NCBI GenBank assembly: GCA_934085585.1
Contig: CAKOHI010000009.1
Coordinates: forward strand, 1-57,893
DNA length: 57,893 nt
Reading direction: 5' to 3'
Source of the DNA: an uncultured Bacilli bacterium
GTDB lineage: Bacteria; Bacillota_I; Bacilli_A; RF39; UBA660
Shown here: piece by piece, positions 44,435 to 52,806 of the stretch
How positions within the stretch are numbered: the first letter of the stretch is position 1
How the letters are laid out: the number at the start of each line of letters is the position of its first letter
Position numbers and translations under genes: made by a program
The notes under the pieces: model-generated
Told to the model about the DNA's origin: nothing
Seen by the model: the letters and a program-made list of their open reading frames with translations, nothing else
Databases searched by the model: none

Positions 44435-45416
44435 AGAAATTATTAACTAACACTTTATATGGAACATATTCATCAAGTAAATTAAAATCTATTAAAAAAT
44501 CCTCCAAGTTAGTAAATAATCCTTCACTTATAAATGGACTATCTAACCAACAATCATATTCTTTATATCTTTTTATCATTTCAGCTAAATCTTTAGCACT
44601 TGTATCTGGAAATTGATTAATTATATCTTTAGCAACAATATCTGCCTCATTATCTAAAGTATATTTAATACCTTTATTTATAGCTTTTGTAAATTTTTTA
44701 ATTATATCTTCATTGTTTTTAATATAACTTTTACGGGCATAGAATGCTGTATATGGAACTTCACCAGATAACATACCAACAGATGCAACAACATAACCAT
44801 AACCTTGTTTAACTAAACTTGTGGCATTAGGTTCAAAAAGATTAACAAAGTCACCAACATTACCAATAAATGATCCAGATAAAGCTGAAAATTCAACTGC
44901 TGTATTAACATTTATTTTATCAGTATCAATATTGTTTTTCTTTAAAGCATTTAAGAAGTTTAATGCTGGCATTCCAGTACTTCTTCCAACTAATATTTCT
45001 TTATCATATAAATCTTCTAATTTAAAATCTTTTATATCTTTTCTAGAAACTATAAATTGACCATCTCTTTTAGTAAGTCCAGCAAAAAGCTCTAAATAAT
45101 CTTCTTCATCTTGTTTATAAACATATATTGCTGATTCAGCTCCAGCAAAACCAATTTGTACATCACCAGATAATACTGCAGCACTAACTTTATCAGCTCC
45201 TGGAGTAAGTATAAGTTCTAAATCTATGCCTTCATCTTTAAAATAACCCTTTTCTATAGCTACATAAAGCGGAGCATAAAATGAACTATGAGTTACTTCA
45301 GCTAATTTAATTTTTGTTAATTCATTTTTATTATCTTTCTTAAAACCAAATGCTAAAAACACAACCCCCAAAAATACAATTATACAAGATAATCCAATAA
45401 TAATTCTTTTTTTCAA
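44427..45416 (-). CDS. ABC transporter substrate-binding protein (SsuA/NMT1 type)
   Basis: 329 residues. N-terminal hydrophobic anchor (about 5-27) without a good lipobox; its one cysteine (GLSC) precedes rather than follows the hydrophobic core. Then the NMT1/SsuA fold: YAPLYVAIEKGYFKDEGIDL, SGDVQIGFAGAESAIYVY, and GRSTGMPALNFLNALKK. It binds the transported compound outside. First gene of the minus-strand operon (binding protein, ATPase, permease). No riboswitch was found in its 110-base leader. Confidence 0.88.
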   Translation of the reverse strand: MKKRIIIGLSCIIVFLGVVFLAFGFKKDNKNELTKIKLAEVTHSSFYAPLYVAIEKGYFKDEGIDLELILTPGADKVSAAVLSGDVQIGFAGAESAIYVYKQDEEDYLELFAGLTKRDGQFIVSRKDIKDFKLEDLYDKEILVGRSTGMPALNFLNALKKNNIDTDKINVNTAVEFSALSGSFIGNVGDFVNLFEPNATSLVKQGYGYVVASVGMLSGEVPYTAFYARKSYIKNNEDIIKKFTKAINKGIKYTLDNEADIVAKDIINQFPDTSAKDLAEMIKRYKEYDCWLDSPFISEGLFTNLEDFLIDFNLLDEYVPYKVLVNNFYE

Positions 45417-45529
45417 AAATAATTCCTCCCTCTAGGGTAGTATATGAGATAAAAAATATTTGGTTATATCAATAAGGTATTTTAAAATTTATAAAATTGT
45501 GTTATCCTTATAATAAGGAGAGGATAAAT

Positions 45530-47128
45530 TTGAAAAAACACATAAGAAAATTAATGCTTGCAGTAGCTATATTTTTAGGAATTTCTTCTGTAAGTGCAGC
45601 AACCATCAATATTAATTTAAGTGATGGAACAAAAAAGACATATGAAATCAAAGAAAGTGAATATGACAAAACTATTTATGATTTCAAAAAAAGTATTGAA
45701 AAAGATGTAGGTATTGATGCAGATCATCAAGTTCTTAGAATAATACCAGATAATTTTCAAGAAAATGATAATACAGGTTTTAAAGATATGCTTGCATATA
45801 AAGACGATGATGTACTAAATTATAACCTTTTTAAAAGAGAAGAGCTTGAAGGAGATACATTAACATTTTATAGTATACCTCCGATTGCAAATGATAATGA
45901 CACGGCATATGCCATTTTAGAAGGAGCTTTAGGTGATTATTATAATGGTTACGAAGCATGGAGTATTGAATGTAATGAAACAATTACTAGGTGTAAAATA
46001 AGATTATCATCAAATGGTCAATTTTACAAAGAGATGAATATTAAATATGTTTATGATGAAGAACGTGCCAAAAGTGTTGAAAAACTTGTAGAGAATGTTA
46101 AAAATGCTGGCAAAGTTGAAGATGCAAATCGTTACAGATTTATCGTGGAAGACTTAGAATTAGTTAACTATTGGGTAAATGGTGGAAGTATGATTAATTA
46201 TTCTGATGCTTATAAAAAATCATTAGATTATAAAAACTTTTATCTAGATATTAGAGCTGGAGATGAACAACCTTTATATGATGTAATGTTTGGTATAGGT
46301 CTTTATAAATTTGATAATACAATTTATGGAGCAATCGGTGATATTGGTTCAGAATCATATCATGTATTATATGTTCCAAGCGATTTAGAAAACGAAAAAA
46401 TATTAAGTTATTTACAAGAAAGAATAGATTCTTATCTTGGTAAAGATAAAATGATAATTAGTGAATTTGATAACACAAATAGTAATATACGTATTGAATT
46501 TGTTGATGAAAATCACAAAAACATGTCAAGTGATGGCAAAATCTATGTAGCTACAATAAATAATAAGAAACATTATTTTATCGTAAATAAAAATACAAGT
46601 AAAATGCAAACACCAAAATTAATAACAAGTGACTTTTTAACAGATGTTACAGTATCAAGTAATTCAGGAAGTATTCCACTAGATACAATGGTTGAAATTA
46701 AAAAGCTAACAAGCGGAGAAGAATATGACAAGATAATGAAAATATTAAATGCAACTAATAGTGAAACATTTGATATATCATTATTCTCAAAATCTATAAA
46801 TAAATATATAACTAAATTATCAGATGGATCTTTTGAAGTAAGAATTCCAATTAAAGAAGAGTTAAAAGATAAAAGTTTAGTGGTATATTATATAACTGAT
46901 GATGGAAAAAGTGAGGAATATGAAGTGAAGGTTGAAAATAATTATGCTATTTTCAATACAAATCACTTTAGTGTTTACACTCTAGCAGAAAAAAAGACTC
47001 AACTAGAAATAGATGAATCAGAAAGTATTAAAAATCCTAAAACAAGTGATGAAATAGTAATTGATTTATGTATTGGAATTATATCTTTACTTGGAGTAGG
47101 TTTAACAATTAAAGTATTGAAAAAATAA
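45530..47128 (+). CDS. Secreted, sortase-signal protein with ubiquitin-like N-terminal domain
   Basis: 532 residues from TTG at 45530, chosen because AAGGAGAGG lies 7 bases upstream; the longer frame lacks an RBS. Signal peptide KKHIRKLMLAVAIFLGISS with cleavage near SVSAAT. Residues ~24-110 show ubiquitin-like order: TININLSDGTKKTYEIK, TIYDFKKSIEKDVGIDADHQ, VLRI, VLNYNLFKREELEGDTLTFY. The C-terminus ends NPKTSD, hydrophobic helix, KVLKK, a NPxTxD-type cell-wall sorting signal. The middle part is unassigned. Likely cell-wall-linked; function unknown. Confidence 0.7.
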   Translation: MKKHIRKLMLAVAIFLGISSVSAATININLSDGTKKTYEIKESEYDKTIYDFKKSIEKDVGIDADHQVLRIIPDNFQENDNTGFKDMLAYKDDDVLNYNLFKREELEGDTLTFYSIPPIANDNDTAYAILEGALGDYYNGYEAWSIECNETITRCKIRLSSNGQFYKEMNIKYVYDEERAKSVEKLVENVKNAGKVEDANRYRFIVEDLELVNYWVNGGSMINYSDAYKKSLDYKNFYLDIRAGDEQPLYDVMFGIGLYKFDNTIYGAIGDIGSESYHVLYVPSDLENEKILSYLQERIDSYLGKDKMIISEFDNTNSNIRIEFVDENHKNMSSDGKIYVATINNKKHYFIVNKNTSKMQTPKLITSDFLTDVTVSSNSGSIPLDTMVEIKKLTSGEEYDKIMKILNATNSETFDISLFSKSINKYITKLSDGSFEVRIPIKEELKDKSLVVYYITDDGKSEEYEVKVENNYAIFNTNHFSVYTLAEKKTQLEIDESESIKNPKTSDEIVIDLCIGIISLLGVGLTIKVLKK

Positions 47129-47136
47129 TAATTAAT

Positions 47137-47169
47137 AAAGATGTTTGCTAAATAAGCAGATGTCTTTTT
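47137..47169 (+). terminator. Intrinsic terminator
   Basis: AAAGATGTTTGCT pairs with AGCAGATGTCTTT (three G-T pairs), then a T run. Confidence 0.65.
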
Positions 47170-47222
47170 AAATTACTCTTTAAATTTTTTAATATCTAAG
47201 GTATAATGAAAGCGTGATAAGT

Positions 47223-47984
47223 ATGATAAAAATAAAAGAAGCTACAAAAAAAGATGTTAAAGAAGCCAACAAATTATTAACAATGTTAATAAAAGATGAA
47301 CAAAAATATGATGAAAATGTAAAAGATGATTTTAAATTAGCATTTGATTATGAAACAATTTATAAAGATAATTATCTTTATTTTGCCTATGATTGTGATA
47401 AAGTCGTAGGTTATTTATATGGTTATCTTGTTGATGATAATATTAATAAATATCTGGTAGGTAAATTAGATGCACTATATGTATTACCTGAATATCGTAA
47501 TAAAAAAATAGCTAATACCTTGATAGATAACTTCATAAAATGGTGTAATGATAAAAATGCTAAAATAATTAGTGTTAAAGTATGTATAGATAATTTAGTT
47601 GCTAAACATCTATATATGAAGTATGGCTTTTTACCTAAAACGGAAAATTTATATAAAGGTTATAAACCCAAAAAATATCAAAAACTAGTTCGAGATAAAA
47701 TACCTGAAATAATAAGTAAAAACAATGAAGAACCAGTAACTAGAGTATTAAATGATTTAGAATATAAAGAAGAACTAGAAAAAAAGTTATATGAAGAGTA
47801 TATAGAAGTATTACAATCTTTTGGTGATGCAAGATTAGAAGAACTAGCAGATATGCTTGAAGTAATGATTTCATTAGCAAAACTAGAAAATAAAAATTTA
47901 GAAGATTTATTAAAAGTACAAAAAGAAAAAGAATTAAAACGCGGAGGATTTTCTAAAAGATTATATTTAGAAAATGTAAAATAA
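47223..47984 (+). CDS. GNAT acetyltransferase fused to a MazG-like pyrophosphohydrolase
   Basis: 253 residues. Residues 1-150 are a GNAT acetyltransferase (LYVLPEYRNKKIANTLIDNF is the acetyl-CoA site; VCIDNLVAKHLYMKYGF follows). Residues ~155-253 are a phosphoribosyl-ATP-pyrophosphohydrolase-like MazG domain: KYQKLVRDKIPEIISKN, EEYIEVLQSFGDARLEELAD (the EExxE...ExxD metal motif), KRGGFSKRLYL. Each half is usually a separate gene. The MazG half probably clears abnormal nucleotides. TATAAT at 47202 leaves a leader of only about 10 bases. Confidence 0.85.
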   Translation: MIKIKEATKKDVKEANKLLTMLIKDEQKYDENVKDDFKLAFDYETIYKDNYLYFAYDCDKVVGYLYGYLVDDNINKYLVGKLDALYVLPEYRNKKIANTLIDNFIKWCNDKNAKIISVKVCIDNLVAKHLYMKYGFLPKTENLYKGYKPKKYQKLVRDKIPEIISKNNEEPVTRVLNDLEYKEELEKKLYEEYIEVLQSFGDARLEELADMLEVMISLAKLENKNLEDLLKVQKEKELKRGGFSKRLYLENVK

Positions 47985-48048
47985 ATATGAGATAATTCAT
48001 TTACTAATTTACAATATTCATGTTATAATTTTATAAAGCGGAGGAAAT

Positions 48049-48768
48049 ATGGAAAGATTACAAAAAGTAATTGCTTCTTTTGGATATACATCAAGAAGAA
48101 AAGCTGAAGAATTAATCAAACATGGAAAAGTTTTAGTAAATGGAAAAGTAATAACTGAACTTGGTACAAAAGTAGAAGCAAATGATATAATAAGTATTGA
48201 TGGAGTAATTATAAATAAAGATGTAAAGCATGAATACTATTTACTTAATAAACCAAGACAAGTATTAAGTAGTGTAGAAGATAAACTAGGGCGTATTACA
48301 GTAAGAGACTTAATAAATACCGAAGCGAGAATATATCCAGTAGGTAGACTTGATTATGATACAACTGGACTAATAATATTAACTAATGATGGTGATTTTG
48401 CCAATATGCTTATGCACCCAAAGTTTGAAGTTGAAAAAACATATGTTGCTAAAATTAATAAAATATTAGATAAAGATGAGATTAATAAATTAAAAAAAGG
48501 TATTGTTATTGATAATAGAAAAGTTGATATAAGAAAATTTAAAGTTAGAAAAAAAGATCATGAAAAAAACACTTCAATTGTAGAACTAACAATAGTTGAA
48601 GGAAGAAATCATATTGTTAAAAAAATATTTGAAAGTATGAGAATTGATGTAATGAAATTAAGTCGTGTAAGTTATGCGTTTTTAACATTAGATGGACTTA
48701 AATCTGGAGAATATAGACCTTTAAGTATAAAAGAAATAAAAAAATTATATGGATTAAAAAAATGTTAA
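48049..48768 (+). CDS. rluB: Ribosomal large-subunit pseudouridine synthase B
   Basis: 239 residues. S4 RNA-binding domain (RLQKVIASFGYTSRRKAEEL, about 2-48), then the RsuA/RluB catalytic core with YPVGRLDYDTTGLIILTNDG (catalytic Asp in GRLDYDT) and VEGRNHIVKKIFESM. It converts a uridine of 23S rRNA helix 89 to pseudouridine (RsuA in 16S is the alternative). RBS CGGAGG. Terminator overlaps the stop. Confidence 0.93.
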   Translation: MERLQKVIASFGYTSRRKAEELIKHGKVLVNGKVITELGTKVEANDIISIDGVIINKDVKHEYYLLNKPRQVLSSVEDKLGRITVRDLINTEARIYPVGRLDYDTTGLIILTNDGDFANMLMHPKFEVEKTYVAKINKILDKDEINKLKKGIVIDNRKVDIRKFKVRKKDHEKNTSIVELTIVEGRNHIVKKIFESMRIDVMKLSRVSYAFLTLDGLKSGEYRPLSIKEIKKLYGLKKC

Positions 48769-48785
48769 GGCGATAACTTAACATT
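48762..48785. terminator. Bidirectional terminator between rluB and ferredoxin genes
   Basis: ATGTTAAG pairs with CTTAACAT over GCGATAA; T-rich on both sides. Confidence 0.75.
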
Positions 48786-48974
48786 TTAATTTTCTTCATT
48801 TATTTCAATTGCAGCAGTTGGACATGAACTTATAGCATTTTCTAAATCTTTGCTATCTAAATTATCACTATTTGTAGCGTGTGAAAGACCATCAACAATT
48901 TCAAAATGTTCAGGATCTATTGCTACGCACATTCCACATCCAATACAATTTTCATTAACATTTAATTTATTCAT
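48786..48974 (-). CDS. Ferredoxin, single 4Fe-4S
   Basis: 62 residues. ENCIGCGMCVAIDPEHFEI gives C-x2-C-x2-C and SCPTAAIEI gives the fourth ligand, as in Bacillus-type monocluster ferredoxins. An acidic small electron carrier. AGGAGG precedes the ATG. Confidence 0.92.
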   Translation of the reverse strand: MNKLNVNENCIGCGMCVAIDPEHFEIVDGLSHATNSDNLDSKDLENAISSCPTAAIEINEEN

Positions 48975-49078
48975 TATATCCTCCTTTTCTAATTATAGAT
49001 GATAGATTATAAAAAATCAATTATTTGTGCTTTAAAAATTTTATTAAATATGTTATTATGAGTGTAGAGGTAGTTTCA

Positions 49079-49909
49079 ATGGAGACAAGAATTAAAAAAT
49101 ATAATGAGTCAAGTAGTATGTCAAGAGTTGCTAAAAATACTGATTTGTATAAACAAATAAATAATAGCGAGCTTGATAATTTTAATGTGCATAGTAATGC
49201 AACAGTAATTGGAAATCAAGATAGAGAAATAAATGTGGAACAAATAAAAAAAATACTTGATAAAAGATATAACAATGCTCCGCAAAGAAAAAGTATTAGA
49301 ATAGAGCCTCAAGAGCAAGTAAGCAGATTAGATCATGAAGACACTAAAGAATATGATTTAACTAAAGTTTTAGAAAAAGCTAAAGACGAAAAAGTTGAAA
49401 CTTACGAGGAAAATAGAGCTAAAAAATTAAGAAATACTCAATTTGACATATTAAATAATTTAAATATAGATGATGAAAAAAAAGAAGAAAATGAAGAAAA
49501 AAAATATAATCCTGAAGAAAATTTAATGAATTTAATTAATACAATAACAATTAATGAAGCTAAAAAAAGAGAAGGAAAAAAAGATGATGTTGATCCTTTA
49601 GATATCCTAACAGATTTAAAGGGAGATGATGATACTCAAGTTTATGAAAGCGTAAAAACTAGTGTAACTAGCATAACAGAAATAAAAGAAAAAGAAGATA
49701 ACGATAAAAAAGAAAATAAAAAAGAAGAATTAGATAATTCTTTTTATAGTACTGATATGTTTAAAAAGAAAGATTTTGAAGATGATGATAATGAAGACTT
49801 TTTAGACAATGACAAGGTAAGTATTGGAATAAAAATATTAATAGCATTAGTAATAATTGTGTTTTTAGTAGGATTATTTCTATTTTTGAAATCATTTCTT
49901 AAATTTTAA
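49079..49909 (+). CDS. Acidic tail-anchored membrane protein, unknown function
   Basis: 276 residues from the ATG at 49079 (AGAGG at 49065). About 240 charged, low-complexity residues rich in Glu, Lys, Asp and Asn, probably disordered or coiled-coil, face the cytoplasm. One C-terminal helix (IKILIALVIIVFLVGLFLFL) is followed by KSFLKF. No family recognised. It lies directly before yunB with a 15-base gap and may share its message. Confidence 0.65.
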   Translation: METRIKKYNESSSMSRVAKNTDLYKQINNSELDNFNVHSNATVIGNQDREINVEQIKKILDKRYNNAPQRKSIRIEPQEQVSRLDHEDTKEYDLTKVLEKAKDEKVETYEENRAKKLRNTQFDILNNLNIDDEKKEENEEKKYNPEENLMNLINTITINEAKKREGKKDDVDPLDILTDLKGDDDTQVYESVKTSVTSITEIKEKEDNDKKENKKEELDNSFYSTDMFKKKDFEDDDNEDFLDNDKVSIGIKILIALVIIVFLVGLFLFLKSFLKF

Positions 49910-49924
49910 AACATAATATTTACT

Positions 49925-50650
49925 ATGAAAAAATTTAAAATGCGAAAAAATTTAAAAATATCTAGAGTTATATTAATCGCGGTAACTTTAGTATTTTTTT
50001 TTACATATATAATATTTAATAGCTATAGTAAAAGCGCAAGTAATAATTTAAAAAAAGCAGCATTTATCAAATTAAATGAATTTATGGATAGTTTTTTAAG
50101 TAATAATATTAATTATGATTTATTAAAAGATGATGTAATGAAAGATATTATTGTAATTAACAAAAATAAAGAAGGGGAAATACTTTATGTTTCATACGAT
50201 ATGGATCAAGCATATTTTGCATTAGAAGTTGTAACTCAAGAACTTGAAACGGCGATTAGTGAGTTAGAAAATGGAACAAGCAACATAAATAGTAGAAATA
50301 TTGTAAGTGGTAAAAAAGGAATAGCTTTAAAAATGCCATTATTTATAAATAGTAAAAGCATGTTTTTATCAAATTTAGGACCAAATATTTATATACCAAT
50401 AAATTTTGTAGGATCAGTTTTAACAAATATAAAAACTAAAATAACTGATTATGGAATTAATAATGCTTTAGTAGAAATATATGTTACCATTGTATTAGAA
50501 ACAAATTTAATAAGTCCAGTTGTAGATGAAATGAGTAAAATAGATTATGATGTTTTAGTTGCATCAACCGTAATTAATGGTAGAGTACCAAGTGTATATG
50601 GTGGCTTAATTGAAAGTAAAAGTGGTAGTTTATCGGTACCTAAGACATAA
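49925..50650 (+). CDS. yunB: Sporulation protein YunB
   Basis: 241 residues. N-terminal membrane helix (about 14-32), then the YunB fold: FIKLNEFMDSFLSNNINYDL, GEILYVSYDMDQAYFAL, IALKMPLFINSKSMFLSNLG, PNIYIPINFVGSVLTNIKTK, GINNALVEIYVTIVLETNL. This last part resembles SpoIIR/YunB proteins. YunB is made in the mother cell under sigma-E in B. subtilis and needed for spore formation. No RBS; CATAAT (49912) ends 7 bases before the ATG, so the message may be leaderless. Confidence 0.85.
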   Translation: MKKFKMRKNLKISRVILIAVTLVFFFTYIIFNSYSKSASNNLKKAAFIKLNEFMDSFLSNNINYDLLKDDVMKDIIVINKNKEGEILYVSYDMDQAYFALEVVTQELETAISELENGTSNINSRNIVSGKKGIALKMPLFINSKSMFLSNLGPNIYIPINFVGSVLTNIKTKITDYGINNALVEIYVTIVLETNLISPVVDEMSKIDYDVLVASTVINGRVPSVYGGLIESKSGSLSVPKT

Positions 50651-50690
50651 AGGTTATGTAAATTTTCTGTGAAAAGTTATAGTTTATATA

Positions 50691-50719
50691 TTCACATGAA
50701 AAAATTTATATGATATAAT
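50691..50719 (+). promoter_or_regulatory. Promoter of the gene at 50740
   Basis: TTCACA (50691), 17-base spacer, TATAAT (50714); AGGGTGA follows before a GTG start. Confidence 0.6.
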
Positions 50720-50739
50720 TTTGTGTAGGGTGAAGAATA

Positions 50740-51567
50740 GTGGATAAGGTATTTATAAATAAAGCATTTACTAAAGCTATTGATGACTATGTGCACAGTT
50801 GTGAAAATCCACAAGGAGTTGTCTATAATTCCTTTTTAGTAGTGGTTATAAGAATGCTTGTATCCATATATAGCGAACTTGATATAATAAATCCAAAACT
50901 TATTGATGAGGCAGAATTATTAAAAGATAATTTAACCAAATTCGGATATAGTAAAACCAATGTTGAAATATTTTTATCAGATTTAGAATTATTTAATGAC
51001 TTTGAATGTGAAAATGAAAAAAAGAGCATCAAAGAAAAAAATCCATATTTTATAATAGTTCAAAAAGAACTAGTGGATATGTTAATTAAGAAAAAATTAA
51101 ATTTTTATTTAGTAGAAAAAGAAGTTAAAGATTTTTATGATTTATTATATACACCTTTTTCAATGAATCCTTTGCGGGTATCATATAATTTTTTAATGGC
51201 AAATGATGTATTAGAAGTTGATAGATATTTTAAAAAAGAAATGAAAGACAATGTAAAAGTAATTTTGCCTAAAGAAAAACATTTTTTAAATGCTAAAGCA
51301 TATGAAATTTTAAATTATAGTTTTGATCAAGTAAAAGATTTAGATAGTGCAGATGTTGATAAAATTAATTCACAAGTATATGATTATTTTAAAATAAGAG
51401 AAAATGCTATCAATAAAGAATATTTATTAGAAAAAGCACTTGAAACATTAGAAAGAGAAAATAATAAAGTAACTAGTGGAAATGGTTATGTTGATATATT
51501 GTTAATAATGAGTATAATTTGTACAGTACTTATGGTTATAGGAATAGTAGTATTTATCTTAATTTAG
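50740..51567 (+). CDS. Conserved tail-anchored protein, unknown
   Basis: 275 residues, GTG start after AGGGTGA. A mostly helical cytoplasmic domain (NPQGVVYNSFLVVVIRMLVS; FYDLLYTPFSMNPLRVSYNF) ends in one membrane helix (YVDILLIMSIICTVLMVIGI). No family recognised. The tail-anchor plan resembles that of the gene at 49079. It precedes a 91-residue gene by 8 bases. Confidence 0.65.
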   Translation: MDKVFINKAFTKAIDDYVHSCENPQGVVYNSFLVVVIRMLVSIYSELDIINPKLIDEAELLKDNLTKFGYSKTNVEIFLSDLELFNDFECENEKKSIKEKNPYFIIVQKELVDMLIKKKLNFYLVEKEVKDFYDLLYTPFSMNPLRVSYNFLMANDVLEVDRYFKKEMKDNVKVILPKEKHFLNAKAYEILNYSFDQVKDLDSADVDKINSQVYDYFKIRENAINKEYLLEKALETLERENNKVTSGNGYVDILLIMSIICTVLMVIGIVVFILI

Positions 51568-51575
51568 GAGGGTTT

Positions 51576-51851
51576 ATGGAAGTAATAATTGATGATAAAA
51601 AGTATGAAGTAGTAAGAAATATAAAGGATGCTTTAAATATAGAAGATTTAGAAGGAAAGATAACAGATTATTACAATAATTTTGATTTCATACTAGGGGA
51701 TTATGCGTATGGTAAAGTAAGATTAAAAGGTTTTAATAACAAAGAAAATAAAAATTTTAAAGATGTAAATGACATAGAAAAAGTTGATGAATATATTAAT
51801 GAATATTGTGCATATGGCTGTAAATATTTCATTTTGAAAAAAATAAATTGA
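51576..51851 (+). CDS. Small acidic protein, unknown
   Basis: 91 residues from the ATG at 51576, set by TAGGAGGG; the frame open from 51519 overlaps the preceding gene. Begins MEVIIDDKKYEVVRNIKDAL and ends KYFILKKIN. No membrane segment and no known motif; possibly a cytoplasmic partner of the tail-anchored protein upstream. Confidence 0.6.
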   Translation: MEVIIDDKKYEVVRNIKDALNIEDLEGKITDYYNNFDFILGDYAYGKVRLKGFNNKENKNFKDVNDIEKVDEYINEYCAYGCKYFILKKIN

Positions 51852-51876
51852 AAATTTAAAAAAAGTTTGATATAAT
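51848..51876 (+). promoter_or_regulatory. Promoter of the gene at 51907
   Basis: TTGAAA (51848), 17-base spacer, TATAAT (51871). Confidence 0.65.
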
Positions 51877-51906
51877 TTAGAAAGAATACAAGAAGGGATT
51901 GATAAT

Positions 51907-52662
51907 ATGGAAAAAATAAAAATTAATTTAATGTCTGGATCAGCTTTAGAAAAACCAGTTGTTACAGCATTTAAAAGCAATGGTGGAGAATATGTTGTAT
52001 TAGATAATGAAATGAATGGAACAATGGGACTTCCAATTATTTTAGTATCTAAACTCGTTAATAATACATTAACTTTAATACCTGATGCTGAATGGAATAG
52101 TGTTAAGGAACTATTAAGACTTATTATTTCTGGTAATCAAGTAGACTATATTAAAGTAGGAGAAATGCTTGGAGCAGAAGATATGTTCTTTAAACAATTA
52201 ACATTACCTGTTGCATCATTTGAAGCTTTAAAAAATAATTATAGACCAGTAGATGCTACGACTGCTGCACCAGTACAACAAACAATTCAAAATAATCCAT
52301 TAGATGCTCAAACTATTTCAAATATTAATCCATTAGATAATAGTAGGAGTAATCAAAATATAAATCCAGTAAATAATGTAAATAGTGATTTAAAAATGCC
52401 TACAAGTAATTTAGAACAACCTGTAGTTACTCCAGTAATGCCAACTGCACCTGAAACTAATCAAGTTATATCTCCGGTTAGTCCTGTTGCTCCAGTAGAA
52501 CCAGTAGCTCCGGTAGCTGAACCAGTAATGCCAACACCAACTGTTGAACCAATAACTGAAATAGATAATACACCAGTTGATTTTACTGCTGACAAAGAAG
52601 CATTTTTAAAAGCTTGTGAAAACATGTTTGATGCACTAGTTGCTAAATTTAATAATAAATAA
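51907..52662 (+). CDS. Cytoplasmic protein with proline-rich linker, unknown
   Basis: 251 residues. A folded N-terminal part (about 1-113; INLMSGSALEKPVVTAFKSN, LPIILVSKLVNNTLTLIPD) is followed by a disordered Pro/Val/Ala/Asn linker (PVSPVAPVEPVAPVAEPVMP, about 120-215) and a short helical C-terminus (DKEAFLKACENMFDALVAKF). No signal peptide. Such a linker usually joins two binding modules. Own promoter and terminator. Confidence 0.65.
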   Translation: MEKIKINLMSGSALEKPVVTAFKSNGGEYVVLDNEMNGTMGLPIILVSKLVNNTLTLIPDAEWNSVKELLRLIISGNQVDYIKVGEMLGAEDMFFKQLTLPVASFEALKNNYRPVDATTAAPVQQTIQNNPLDAQTISNINPLDNSRSNQNINPVNNVNSDLKMPTSNLEQPVVTPVMPTAPETNQVISPVSPVAPVEPVAPVAEPVMPTPTVEPITEIDNTPVDFTADKEAFLKACENMFDALVAKFNNK

Positions 52663-52664
52663 GT

Positions 52665-52697
52665 AAAAGCCATTTGATTAAGTCAAGTGGTTTTTTT
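52665..52697 (+). terminator. Intrinsic terminator
   Basis: AAGCCATTTGA pairs with TCAAGTGGTTT (two G-T pairs) and a T7 tail. Confidence 0.75.
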
Positions 52698-52731
52698 CTT
52701 TGCATTATATGTTTTAATTTGTCTTGGTGTA

Positions 52732-52760
52732 TTGACTTAACTCATCATATTTGATAAAAT
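52732..52760 (+). promoter_or_regulatory. Promoter of the tandem secreted-protein genes
   Basis: TTGACT (52732), 17-base spacer, TAAAAT (52755), about 40 bases before the ATG. Confidence 0.65.
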
Positions 52761-52806
52761 TTTTATGAAAATAGTGTAAGATAATACATAGAATAAGAGG
52801 TTAAAT

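Noticed and set aside
45417..45529. Riboswitch (thiamine or similar) before the ABC importer genes
   Set aside because: Only about 110 bases, AT-rich, with no conserved riboswitch core on the minus strand.
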